A stretch of DNA of 32,589 nt from Chromera velia (Eukaryota > Sar > Chromeraceae). The stretch is taken from positions 1 through 32,589 of the forward strand of contig JAHBMJ010001301.1 of NCBI GenBank assembly GCA_018398765.1. Direction: 5' to 3'. Both the position numbers and the translations under genes were made by a program. Shown here one piece after another: positions 1 through 12,482 of the stretch (position 1 is its first letter; every line of letters begins with the position of its first letter). The notes under the pieces were generated by a model. That model ran no database searches. It worked only from the letters and a program-made list of their open reading frames with translations, and was not told where the DNA came from.

Positions 1-1206
1 TTCCTCGGTTGCAGGGAATGATCGGACAGATGAGTTCGAATGTATTGCGTTCCTTGCTTTCCTGTAATGCCCCTGCTCGTGTTCTTGTTGATGAACTGAC
101 TTTTCTTTTTCTTGAATGCTTTCTTCTTCGTTGGCCTTTTCGTTTTCTCATGAAGGTTTTTTCTGATGTCATTGCTCGTTCGAGAAGTCCTTCGTTGATC
201 GCATTATGGAATGAAAGGACTTTCTTTCTTTTTACTGTTCTTGGTTGATTTTGTTACATTCCCTCCTTTGATAACTGATCTTCTTATGTTCTTTCCTGCT
301 TATACAATTGAGTGCACTATTCACCTGCTGGAAGCGATAGACAAAAGACAGCAGTAAAGAGGAAAGGGGGGTCGCGCGCGTCGGTTCTCATGCCTTGTCC
401 TGTGCTTCTCGATTGATCAGATGTTGCATTCTTGGAGTCAGTCCGTCTGATATTGCATGCACGGTTCTGGTGTATCAGCACCATCGTATATGCAATCAGA
501 CCCGTGACTTCTCGCGAATGATGCGCGCGTAGAAGGTGCATACATTAATCATTCACTTTTTTCGGCGTCCCCACCCGGATCGCACAAAAGTGGAATTTTT
601 TGTATGCATTCTTTTTGTTCAATTATTTGACTTACTCAGAAGTGAGAGCATGCCGTCATATTGACCAATCTTGGAGATGGTGATTGCGGTAGAGTCCACC
701 GTCGGTCCCTTAGCAAACAGTACGTGCATAGCAGGACTGTCTCGGCTGTTGGAAGAGAACTTATCATACTAGAACATTCCCATTTAATTCCAAGGCACTC
801 ACCTTTTTCGCGGGCGCGAGTCATATGGCGCGGCGCGCGCAAGGCACTCACCCCGGGGGAGTCACCCGTTAATTTTTCGCTTGCGGGACCATTTTTGGCG
901 GTGGCTTTCCGGGGCCCCCGCGCGACCCCCTTTTTTGACCGTGAGGGTTCGCGCGTGTATCTAAAAAAACGTATGTAGGCGCGTGTGGCTAAAAAAAAAA
1001 GGCTCGCCGTATTAAGTATAGTAGAAGTGCCCTCTCATGCAGCTTCGCTTTTCGGGCCATGGCGCGCGCGCCGGGCCTTTCGCAGATCGAGCGGCGTCGC
1101 AGTGGGGACCGCGCGCGCGTGCGTCAACTGCTCCGACGTAGGTCAGGCACTCCATAAATGTTGATGCATGCCGTATGAGGGTTAAAACGACAGCCTGCTG
1201 GCTCTT
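1..1206. promoter_or_regulatory. Upstream region of the histidine kinase gene, no convincing coding exon
   Basis: No reading frame here has convincing protein character. From about 370 to 1130 the DNA is studded with alternating CG runs (for example 826-840, 1064-1075 and 1108-1122), and two short direct repeats occur: a 13-mer CAAGGCACTCACC at 791-803 and 840-852, and a GCGCGTGTNNCTAAAAAAA unit near 950-968 and 979-998. An in-frame TAA lies just before the ATG at 1207. Promoter or 5' UTR is inferred from position only. Confidence 0.35.
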
Positions 1207-1593
1207 ATGTTGATCATCTGGCCTGTACACCCGCAGCGAATGCAAGTTCAGAATGCCTGTATGAATTGCCTCCAAGCAAACGAATATGTATGGAGGCACG
1301 GGAAAGTTTGCCGACAGATGTGGCACGGATCGTTTGTGGCGTGCTGTTTTTGCGAAGGTCTCTCCGAAAGAAAGCAGCAAATAAGCTTCAAGAGGATGCA
1401 GAGGGAAGCATCAGTAAACAAAGAAGAATATGAGCGCGCCCGGGCCGCTAAACTTTTTGAAAATTTTTCTCACGATGCGCTCACCAATGTCACGCGAACT
1501 CGGGACATCATGCGGGAAAGAGGAATCCGTCCCCTCAAGTGCTGGCCTCTCTGGTGGACTTTTGAGGACCCCCAGATGGAAGACCTCTACAGT
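1207..1593 (+). other. Putative first coding exon of the histidine kinase
   Basis: This frame opens at ATG 1207 after an upstream stop and gives a Cys-rich segment, then a charged stretch and a Trp-rich end ([16 protein letters not shown]). It runs in phase 0 into a donor GTCCGT at 1594, and the next exon (2655) also starts in phase 0 with a membrane helix. A second in-frame ATG at 1396 begins a plainer, more hydrophilic N-terminus and may be the true start. The frame stays open into the GTCA repeat beyond 1593, but I read that part as intron. Confidence 0.5.
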
Positions 1594-2348
1594 GTCCGTC
1601 AGTCAGTCAGTCAGTCAGTAGTCAGTCAGGCAGGCAGGCAGGCAGGCAGGAAGTCAGGCAGGCAGGCAGTCAGGCAGTCAGTCAGTCAGTCAGGCAGGCA
1701 GGCAGGCAGTCAGGCAGGCAGTCAGTCAGGCAGTCAGTCAGTCAGTCAGTCAGTCAGGCAGTCAGTCAGGCAGTCAGTCAGTCAGTCAGTCAGGCAGTCA
1801 GTCCGTCAGTCAGTCCGTCAGTCAGTTAGTCAGTCAGTCAGTCAGTCAGTCAGGCAGTCAGGCAATCAGTCAGTCAGTCAGTCAGTCAGTCGGTCGGTCA
1901 GTCAGTCAGTCAGTCAGTCAGTCAGGCAGTCAGTCAGTCAGTCAGTCAGTCAGTCAGTCAGTCGTCAGGCAGGAAGTTAGGCAGTCAGGCAGTCAGGCAG
2001 TCAGTCAGTCAGTCAGTCAGTCAGTCAGTCAGTCGTCAGGCAGGCAGTTAGGCAGTCAGGCAGTCAGGCAGTCAGGCAGTCAGGCAGTCAGGCAGTCAGG
2101 CAGTCAGTCAGTCAGTCAGTCAGTTAGTTAGTCAGTTAGTCGCCAGTCAGTCAGTCAGGCAGTCAGGCAGTCAGGCAGTCAGGCAGTTAGGCAGTCAGTC
2201 GGGCAGTCAGTCGGACAGTCAGTCAGTTTTTAGTAAGTTGGTTGCTCAATCAGCCCGATTCTGCTCCGCATGATCCTGACTGATATTGTGCAGGAACTCT
2301 GTATGCGAGCGGCGTGTAGACGGATGCAGCTCATGGTCGGTAAACTGT

Positions 2349-2379
<31 letters not shown>

Positions 2380-4666
2380 TTGGTCGGTTGGCTGGCTGGC
2401 TGGCTGGCTGGTTGGTCGGTTGGTTGGTTGGCTGGCTGGTTGGTTGGTTGGTTGGTTGGTTGGCTGGTTCACTCTTTCTCCCAAATTTCTGTCCGTGTAT
2501 TGCTTCAGAGACGTCGATGGCATTTGTTTCTTTGCCTGACTGACTGAGTGTCATGTCCGCTTTGTCTCTCTCTTCGTGCGGACCTGCCCCTTCTCCTTCT
2601 CCTTCCACTGACTGATTCTGGACAGACAATCCCTTCTCCTTTGTTTCCTCGCAGGCCATCGTGCTCTTCTGTATTGCCGTTCTCGCTGCTGCCTTCAACC
2701 TGCCCTCCGGTGCTGTGAGATTCGGAACCCGCTATTTCTCCGGCCTTCAGGTAGGTATGTCTGTCTGTCAGAAAAAAAGAAAGAAAGGGAGGGACGAGGG
2801 GAGGCGGGCGAGGCTGCGCAGTTGTGAAACTAAAAGTCTGCCGAAAAGAGCAAAGACTACCATGCAGGCACATGATCGTATCCCTCCAATTGCTCTTTCC
2901 TGAAACTTCTCCGGCTGCATCTGGGTCTCTCTCTGCTCGATGGTCACATTTTCCTGCGTCCTTCAGTCTAACTGCTGACTGTTCCCCTTTCTTCCTTTTT
3001 GCACTGAGCTTGGTCCCTGCCGAATTGCACTTTTCCCCCTATCCGTTCCTCTGCTGTTTCTTTATTTATTTATTTAATTATTTTTTTCTTTTTTTTTTTG
3101 CAGGCTTGGGTGTTCTACTTAGGTCTCTCGGGTCCCCTCATCACCCTTGTCGGAACGTTTTTCGAGAAGCGGGGATTTCGGAGGGTGGGCCTGCAAATAG
3201 TAGTGTCGTTGTGTTCCTTTATGTGTGTAATAATTCAAAAGTCACAGAGATGGCTGGTTTCAGGGTATACTCGGTTGATTGATGAAGTGGTTGCGCAAAG
3301 ACACTCTTTAACGGTTCACAATCTCAATGTCTTACCGGTCCTTTCTGCTGGACGCGTTTTGCGGCCTGTTCCTCTGCTTAGCCGGATCTTTGCTTCAGCT
3401 TCCCGAACGCTCTGTCTTCTTTCACTTGCACTGCTTCATTCTCGTTCTCGCTCGTCACATCTTCTTGTCTACCAAGCTCTGTCGCTCGAGTGGCTTGTCT
3501 GAAAGGTGCACCTGCACACCTACACCCTGGCTGCGATGCTGACCGTGATTCAAAATTTCCCCTCCAGTTGGTGCATTTTCGTCCAAGGATTTGTCCTTCT
3601 CTCTGTTGCTTTTCTATTGTGCAGAGATAGTCCAGGACAGACTTTCTCTTCATGGTCTCTCTCCCTGTCTCCCACCCGATTGCACCCTCTGCCTGCGTGT
3701 GTGTGATTGCTCACCTCTCTCGTGCTGATGGTTTGCATTCCTGCGTGCAGAAAACTTTTGCAATGCCTGAATCCACAGGGCCCCGGAAGAGAAAACGGGG
3801 GAAACAGTCCTTCGACAATGTGGTTCTTTCAGACGACGTTGAACAGGTCTATCTGTCTGTCTGTCTGAATGTCTGTCTGTCTGTACGTGCAAAGGACAGA
3901 GGTGGATGGATGAACGGCATTTTCCATCTTTCGGACTCGTATCCTCCACCAACCTGTAATGTCTCCTCGTCTCTGGCTCCCTCTCGCGTGTCCAGGAAAT
4001 GCCTCTTGAGGCCACGGACGCACAAGCAAGCAAGTGTGTGCTTTCTGTTTGCTGACCGAAGAATTGCTGCTCTAGCTCGTTCTGGCTTCTCCCACTGATA
4101 CACTGAGTGACGCTGAATTCCTTAGTCTCTCTCTCTCTCTCTCATTTATCTTCTTTCTTCCCTTCTGCCGGCAGGGGGGGAGAGATCCTCAAAGCTCCGT
4201 GTCGGCAGTCGCGCCTACTGTGGGATCGTCTCCTGGTGGGACAAACAAAGAAAAATCGAGTACGGAAGAGAGTCGCACACTGCGAGGCGTTCAGGGAGGA
4301 GGAGGAGATGCAGATGAGAACCTGGGGAGGGGAAGCAGAGGAGGGCAGAGTGGGAGTTCTGAGAAGCGATGGGCATCGCGGGATGAGTGGGTGAAGTGGA
4401 AGGGGGCGTCGATGGAGAAGGAAGTGAGGCTGCACTGGAGAACGCGTTTTTATCTCGGGGTCGGTCGGCCAGTCGGGAGGGTGGGTATCCGGGTGGGAAA
4501 TTACGCGGTTTGAAAAACGTGGTCGTTTCCTTATTGTCCGCATGCGGATTTTTGGCAAATGCTTTGGCTCTCTGTCTGTCTGTGTGTGCGTATGTATCCA
4601 GATTTGTGTGTACATGTCCGTGCTTCTTTTTCTGTTTGTGATTCATGGTTGGTGTGTCTGCATGTT

Positions 4667-4705
<39 letters not shown>

Positions 4706-7700
4706 ATAAGTGAGTGCCGGTGTGCGATGTTGCAGTTGATTGGGACGATCGTTCTGAGTGGCGCTGGGTTCATTCACTGGGTCTTGTCCTTCAGAGCGCC
4801 CGAGCTGACGGGAGACACGGTCTACTCACAGGTCCAAACCTCTCAGAGCGTCCCGAGCGCCGTCGCCTCGATGGCGGTTCTCTATGTGACAGCAGGCAAG
4901 TGAATTAATTTGGCTCAAGTGAAGTTGAAATGACACCAAACGAATCCTTTCTTCTTACCTCTCCAACCCGTTATTGCATGCAAGATCGATAGCACGACAT
5001 TCATAGCCAGACTGTGAAGCTTCGTGAGGCGAGGACTCAGTACAGATGAAGGTGCAGCTATCCCAAAAATGGATAACGTTTGTGGTGATGATGGGCTGTG
5101 GGCCTCTTGAAAGAAGTGTAATCCTTCCTGCATGCAGGGTATTGTGGCCCCCTGACACCGGGCTGCTCATGGAATTTGTGTAGAGACTCCGATCTCTTTG
5201 CGAGAGTGGTCCCTACCCTCTGATTGCTTCAACCGCCTGTCTGTGTATATATGACGCATGAAAAGGCGTACAAAGATGGGAAGGAATTCGCACATTTATC
5301 TATGTATGCATGTATCGATACGTGTGTGTATACTTGAATGTGTCCATGTGTGTGAAAAGCTGTGTGTGTGCAGAGTCTTTGAAAGACTGTCTCCCTCTGT
5401 GCCACATCTGGATCGCTGTGTTCTACCTGTTCGTCTTCATCTGGGATATTGCTGTAGGTCTTTCGATCCTGCCTTCTCTCTTCCTTTCGACATAATTTAA
5501 TTCATCATCTGAGAGCAAAGCATGGAGCAAGGCGGAAGAGAAAAGGTTTTCTTTGGTCTTCAATCTTTTTTAGTTTTGTATTTTGAGATGGTGAACTTTT
5601 CTTAGGACAGTTGGTATGTTTTTCTCCTGGTCATCCAGTCCTATAACGCGTCCAAGCTGTTGGCTCCTGTCTGATGGGCGGGCATGGACTCCAGCCCTGC
5701 GCCTTCCTTTCTGCCTCGTGTCTTTCCACCCTTTCAGCATGTCACTTTTTTGCGGCAGCCTTTCTTTGCCGGACTTGCTTCTGAGTTTGGACCTTTAAGG
5801 CATCTTCAGCTGCATGTGTGCAGATGTTTGCATGCTGTGGATCCAAACATCACTCGCATACACGCGTGCAGATGCTTCTGGGGAGTGATCTGGGTTCCTT
5901 TCTGATTTTGAGTCGGCAATTCGTCTTCATTGCAACCATCGCGCTGGTGATCGTGTCAACCCGAAACTATGAACGCAGCAGCCGACAGGTCAGACTTTGT
6001 TTCTTGCTTGCCTTCACATGGAAAGGTTGTTTGAGTAGGTGTGTAGGTCTGTGCGCCTCAGCTTTTGTCCCTCTGCACGTCTTCCTGTTTTGTATTACCT
6101 TTTGTGTGTGTTTTTTGAATGAGTTTCCGCATCAGCTTTCGACATTCTATAGAAATGCTACAGACAAACAACCTCACCCTGCAATGCGACCTCCTGAGCC
6201 TCGGAGTTTTTTGAGTGATGTGAAGGCAGATCTGAACAGCGCTCGCTCCTTGAGATATGCAGCCTTGCCCCCTCTTCCTTCCTCTTCCACCCTCCAGAGA
6301 GGCTCTGTCTGTCCCTCTCCGGCTTTCTCGACGTCCCTGTGTATGGCTGTGTGTCTTTATTGGGAATGCAGGCACTAGCCATACATTCATTTTCATACAG
6401 AATTCCTTTTCAGGGAGCGCTAGCCTGTATGAAAATGAATGCATGTATTTGTGTCTGCATGTGATCGAGTGGGAGGGAATGCAGACACTTGCCATCTTGT
6501 GGGAGTCAAGAAAGAACGCAAATCTTGCGGCTGAGACGACGAAGGAACTCTCTTTACAGCAAAGATTCACAATGAGCCAGGGACTTTTCTTCCAAAAGGT
6601 AGCTAGGTGCATAGTAGCACTGCGAGCTAGGTGCTTGCCAAAGTTAATTCCAATTTCTTTCGTGTTGCGGTTTTCTTTTCTTTGCTCTTCCCTTCCTCCC
6701 ACATTCCAGAATGTCGTTCTCTCTTTCCGTCTTTTTCCTCTCTCTTTCTCTTTCTCAGCTGTTTCACGCACTCAGTAGGAGCTGCTTGGATTCCTCTCCT
6801 TTCTCTTCCACTTGGTTACGTCTTTCTGCACCGGTTTTGATCGTTCAGTTCTTCATTTTTCTGGATCGAATGCCCTATTTTCTTCTGCCCCTCTGCCATC
6901 AGATTGTCCATGACCTCAAGACTCCTCTCTGGTGAGTCAGTCAGTCTGCTGTCAGAAAAAGAGGGAAGGGAAATAGTCCACGCCCTCGGAAGTGTTTTGT
7001 TGTTTTGCATTCCTGCCCGCTCTTTCCTTTCTTGTTCGAGTGAGAGGCCCTCCCTGGTGATGGTTCGCTTAATTGTGTCCAGCAATCGAATGGTTGAGTG
7101 GTTAACTAACTTTCGGGAGGCATGAAATCAGAATGCGCAGGCAGGTGTCTTGGGTCCAAATGGTTTGAATGGTTCCTACCAGACCGTATAGGGCGCCCTT
7201 TTTGTCTCATTGACTCTCTGCTCCACCTTATTTATCTGGAACCCAATTTGAATGAATTGGATGAAATTCGAAAGTGCACCTCTGTGTCCCGTTAAATCTT
7301 TTTGAGGAGACGATTTGTGAAGGTGCCATGCGATGGATTCAGTGTAACTGTCACGCAAAACGGAAGACGAATTCTTCGAAGACGCTCCATCATCTCTTGT
7401 CGTGCTTTCAACTGGTCCTCCTCTGTGCAGGTCTATCACGCACGCTTTCGAGAGCGTGCGGGATTTGTGGAACATTCGAGATGGCATTGGCTGCGGGTTT
7501 GCGATGGACAAGGGGGGCAGTGGAGAGAAAGACGGGCACGGGGTCCGCACAGGAAAGGAGAAGGAGAAAGACGCCCAGCCTGATTCTGGGGAGCCTCAAC
7601 TTTTGCGACAAGGGGAGAGATGCAGTCTTTGCCAAGATCGGGAAGAAATCTGGGTGCGTGCGTCATTTAATTAATAAATCAACCAGTCACTGATCCACTC

Positions 7701-10700
7701 ATTCGTTGATTCATTGCTTTACTCATTTCATTTTTTGAGAATGGACGGACTCCTGTGTCTTTTCTGTCTCCATGTTTATTTTGGGTCAAGATTTGTGAAA
7801 GCGAGAGACACTCGGTAAGGGCTGAAGGAGCAGGACGGTACGCAAATCAGAAAGATAATTAAAGTACGTTATTTTCTTTTTAGACTCCCTCATCGCCTCT
7901 TTCCCCTGTGACTTCCTCCCTATCTCCCTAACGAATCATTCTGTGACATGATTCTGCCTGCTCCCTCTGTTGATCCCCCATCTGATCTGATCACCGCAAG
8001 CATCTGACCTCGTCTCACCATACAGAGACCTTTCCCCTTTCACTTCCAAGCCCACCATGCACAATTGCTCGATCCCACATAGAGAGCTGTCCATGCATGA
8101 CCACCGATGGATGGATCAAGTGAGTGCAGCCTATCCTCCAGGGGGGTCTCGCGTCAACTGTGTATATGAAGGTCTGCCTCGTGAAGGGAAGGGAAGGGAA
8201 GGGAAGAGAAAGACAAGAAAATTTTTGAGTCTCTTCTGTCAGTGGTGATTCCTCCTTCATCCGTTGCATATGCCTCCATGCCCCTCCCTCAGGCATTCGA
8301 GGGATCTCCCTCCTTCCTTGCTTCTTTTGTTATCGCCTCCCATTTTTCTTCCCTTGCTTCAATCCTTTCTTTCTTTTCCATCCATCCCGAGTTTTTCTCT
8401 CTCTCTCTCTGTCCGTCCTTGTCATGCAGAATTTAGCGATGAACCTCTTGGAGGTGGCGCGACTGAAATTTGCGGGGGGTTCTGGGGACTCCGAGGGGGG
8501 GGGGGATGAAGGCACGGTGGATCTTGCGTGCGGCATCAGCTCTGTTCTTCGGTGCTTGGAGGTACGTGGGTCCTCCCTTAGTTCTTTCTTTCTAAGGGTA
8601 GATAGAAGGAAGGATAGGAAAGGAAAGGATCGATTGGCCGAGCTAGATTGCTCGATTGACGTGATCATCTCGGATGTCGATCTGGAAAGACGATCGAGAA
8701 GAATACGGTTCTGCATTTATTTTCATTCAGAATTCTTTTCATACAGAATAAACGCATGCGTGATCTTGGAGGTCTAGAAAGACGAGAAGAAGATGCGTCA
8801 ACCAGCCAGCTTGGGTGCAGAACGCTTTGATGATTCTTTTTGCCGCCCCGTATACAAAACAGAGGATCAGTAGCAGGTGCTTCTCTAGTTTTCTCTCCTC
8901 TCTATTCATTTCGTGCATGCAGTCTGTGGGGGTGATGATGAAGCCTGCGGGGGCTGTAAAGGGTGTGGATGTGAAGGTGGTGGACTCGAGGCCGTATCTG
9001 GCAGAGAAATTCGGAACTTTGGAAGGCATCGCGTGGTTCGATGAGACCCGTCTCTCTCAGGTTGGTTGAACATTCATTCACATAGGTAGCCAGTCATACT
9101 CTTTCTTTCATCGATTGGCCTGTGCGGGTAGTTGTGCGGTTTCAGTCCAGTCAGAGGCACGGGGAGGGAGGGAGACGAGTTCAGGTTCTGTCTTCTGCCT
9201 GCAAGTCGCGGTAAGGAGAACATAGACCCGAATGGCAGTAGTGATAGGTCTTATGCAGAAAAATAGTGATCACGAGAATGAATTGAATTGAATTGAAGTG
9301 GCAAAAGCCGGTGAGCCGACCTCTTGGACTCTGGCCAACCCATGTCATGAGAATGTGACTACCATGAAAACTTTCCGGGTTGGATTCTTCCTGTAGCCGT
9401 TTCAGAGGAAGAAAGTGAAGAATCAGACCGCATGCAAGTGAGTGAGTTCTGCGGTTGAGGAATTGGTTTTGTTTCGGGGGAGATCTGTTAGAGTTTGAAA
9501 TTTGAAATTCAAGTTTCTGCCCCGTCTCAAAATTCACCTTTGCTTCTCCCCTTTCCTTTTGGCTGCGTGCAGGCCGTGACGTCAGTCCACTTTCCGTCTC
9601 CTTGTGTGTGGTAACGAATTTGACAAGTTGCTGTACGCCGGTGTGGGCTCAAAAGACTATTTCATTTCTCTTGTGAATTCCTGAAATGCCAACTGACCAA
9701 GAAATGGCGCAAGAGGAAGAATGCTCTGTGGCGCAACTGAATTCTCCTTCATGCGTCCTTCTGTTTTCTCTTTTTCATTTTTACTGCACTTGTGAGAAAC
9801 ATGAAAGGGACGCGCTTAGAAGTCGGTCGCGAGCTAAAGTGAGCATGCAGGTTGATGTGCTCAGGCTCACGAATCAGACGGGATGAAAAGTTTTCTCTCG
9901 TTTGTTTGTCTAAATTCGTGACCCATTAGCTGCGGCGTAAACTTTGTACGTCTCTTGAAAGAATGTCCACCAAGACACACATCTTGCTCAGAAAGAAATG
10001 TATCTGTGTACCCTCTTTTGTTTTTTGTGTGTCCCTCGTTTCCTTCGGAAAAAATGCAGCAACGGAATCTCGAATGGAGTAAAGGTGAGCAGACGGCCTG
10101 CTGTGGGGGGGGTGCGGGGGCCAACATATCAGTGAGAGGTACGGGGCTTCGATCTGTCCATGCATAAAAGAGAGGAGCCTTCTGGCTTTCTTTAGGCTAC
10201 GGCGGGAGGATTAATGCACAAAAAGCTTCATGGACCCCAGTGGACCGTTTGCTTCTTGATCTTTGAATAAAGTCGGCCTGTAGTGCACGTTCGCGGATGT
10301 GCGCAGCACTTTTTGTATGAATCGAAAGTTTTGTGCCCATTTCTTTTTGTCTATTTATCTGGCTGTCTTCCTTTGTGCCTGTCTGCAGTATACAAGAGGA
10401 GGAGGATCTGTGACTGTGCTGCTCTCAGACAGAGTTTTGTCAGAAGAGCAAAGGCAGGGCGCCCCTCTGACAGGAGACATAGAGGGAGAGGGAGGGAAAG
10501 AGCCTGCTGAGATGATGATTCCGTTCGACCCCCTAAAAAACGAGGAAGCCGAGGCACTCATCTCTGCTGCGGGGCTGATGATTGGGGAGCCGAGGAGACT
10601 GGTGATTGAAATAAGGGACACCGGCAGGGGAATTCCTCAAAACAAAATGAGGTCAGCAATTGGAGGCAATTAAAGGGGCACGAGGATCATTCCTGTCTCC

Positions 10701-11301
10701 TGACTCTTTCTCCTGAATTAAGGGGGTCTCCTGACGGACTGTTTCTTTACTTCTTTCTGATTCTCTGTGGCCATTTATACTCTGTCAGCATTTAGTTCCA
10801 GGAGCACTTCATTATTTTTTTGACTTTCGGTTCCATTCTGTTACTGCAGTAAAAGAGGTGAGCACCTTTGACACAATGTCTTCTCCGTAAGTATCCTGCC
10901 GCATTCTGAAAACGCTTTCATCGTCCCCTTCAGACTTGAGCCTCGGTTAGAGTGCATACGGTGAAGCGCGATATTCAGCCGTCAGCAGCGGGAGCTCTCT
11001 CACTCAGTCTCTTTCTCCCATTTTCTCAAAGAATGAGGCGAAATTTGATTTATTTGTGCAAGAGAGAGAGAGACAGAGAGACTGCATGCATGCATGAATG
11101 CATGAATGAATAAATGAGTGCAGCGAAATTTGGAGTGAGTACCACCAGGTGCAAAAGCAGGACGCTGCAGTGGGGTCGGGACTCGGCCTGTCGATCGTTC
11201 GGGCCATCATGAGAGCGATGGGGGGGAGTGCAGATGTGGGTATTTGGCATATGGTTTTCTGTTCTATTTTCACTCCGTCTTCTTGCGCTTATTTCCGTTT
11301 T

Positions 11302-11339
<38 letters not shown>

Positions 11340-11385
11340 TTTCTTTCTTTCTTTCTTCCTTTCTTCCTTTCTTTCTTTCTTTCTT

Positions 11386-11431
<46 letters not shown>

Positions 11432-11465
11432 TTTCTTTCTCTCTTTTTCTTTCTTTCTCTCTTTT

Positions 11466-11497
<32 letters not shown>

Positions 11498-11499
11498 TT

Positions 11500-11558
<59 letters not shown>

Positions 11559-12443
11559 TTCTTTCTCTCCCTCCTTTTCTTTTTTCTGTCTTTTTTTTCC
11601 CTCTCCATTTCACGGAGAACTCCCGTCACAAGGAGATGTTCTTTTCTTGTTGTGTATTTCTGGGAGAATTTGTCTTGCATCAGACTGTTGTGCCCCTTTT
11701 TATTGCGGCCTGCTTTCTCTATGTGTTGTTTTCTCCTCATGGTATTTTGGTCATGCCTAAGTCTTCATTGGATGTGTTCATAAGGATCAAATTTTGAGCC
11801 TATTCGCAAGCCCGAGTGCGTCTTTTCGTTCGTTTGGCTTCTTCTTAGTAAGTCCATGAATGGATTCTCGAGGACAGGAAAGGAAAGGAAAAGTTGCACC
11901 AAATCGGAACATCAATTAAATTCTATAAATAGATTCTCTGCTTGCATGATCGTGCAGATTTTTTTCGCTATGTGCTGCCTGAAGATATGAAGATATGAGA
12001 AGATTCTTCTGGAAGATATGAATAGATTCTTTGCTTATCTGATCGTGCGTACAGATTTTTTCCAAGGAGGGAGAAGGAACCTCTTTGTATCTGCCCTTGC
12101 ATTTATTTGTTGTATCTGTATGAAAATAAATGCATGCAGATATTTTCAAAGGAGGGGGAAGGAACTTCTTTGTATCTGTCGTTCTTTGTCCGAGCGCTTG
12201 TGCCTCGAACTGTGTTGGGGGATTCATTCGGCTCCAGGGCCAGTCTCGCTATGCAAGCGGGATGGGGGGGCAGGTCTCAGGAAGGGGGGGGGGAAAGGGA
12301 GGATAGGTTGTCTTCCTTCGAGCCTGAGGGGGGCGGGAGCGATGAGACGGAAAACGAACACCTCTTCTCCCTGAGGGTAAGCCTGGATTTTCTTGTCTTT
12401 GGAATGTCAGACGAAATTTTGCAATCGCCTCAAAGATACAGAT

Positions 12444-12482
<39 letters not shown>

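Larger units (their letters stand above)
8923..12376 (+). other. Exons for the HATPase_c catalytic domain
   Basis: Exon 8923-9060 ends FDETRLSQ, the segment that precedes the N-box. An 8-nt exon (9573-9580) and a 25-nt exon (10060-10084) then give AVT and NGISNGVK. Exon 10389-10651 follows with [12 protein letters not shown], a 55-residue acidic insert, and [16 protein letters not shown]. Exon 11124-11235 adds [14 protein letters not shown] and [18 protein letters not shown]. Exon 12140-12376 closes the fold with [17 protein letters not shown] and a Gly/Glu/Ser-rich linker. The ATP-binding Asn, DxGxG and GxGLG motifs are intact, so the kinase should be active. Confidence 0.82.

Noticed and set aside
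1594-1980. Open frame encoding Gln-Ser-Val-Ser repeats continuing from the kinase first exon
   Set aside because: It is generated by the GTCA microsatellite. A donor at 1594 and the phase-matched next exon at 2655 explain the region better.
1599-2227. CRISPR-like or satellite array
   Set aside because: Units are 4 bp with no spacers; it is a simple microsatellite.
7080-7180. tRNA-Ser-like word (TGGTTGAGTGGTTAACT) in a kinase intron
   Set aside because: Only the D-arm is tRNA-like. No T-stem or acceptor pairing could be formed.
10853-10860. Possible 8-nt microexon TAAAAGAG between CTGCAG and GTGAGC
   Set aside because: Including it shifts the frame. Skipping it joins [12 protein letters not shown] in perfect phase with the G2-box exon.
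11149-11797. Long overlapping frames (Phe-Leu-Ser on +, Lys-Glu-Arg on -)
   Set aside because: They are products of the CTTT/CT tract; the genuine exon in this area ends at 11235.
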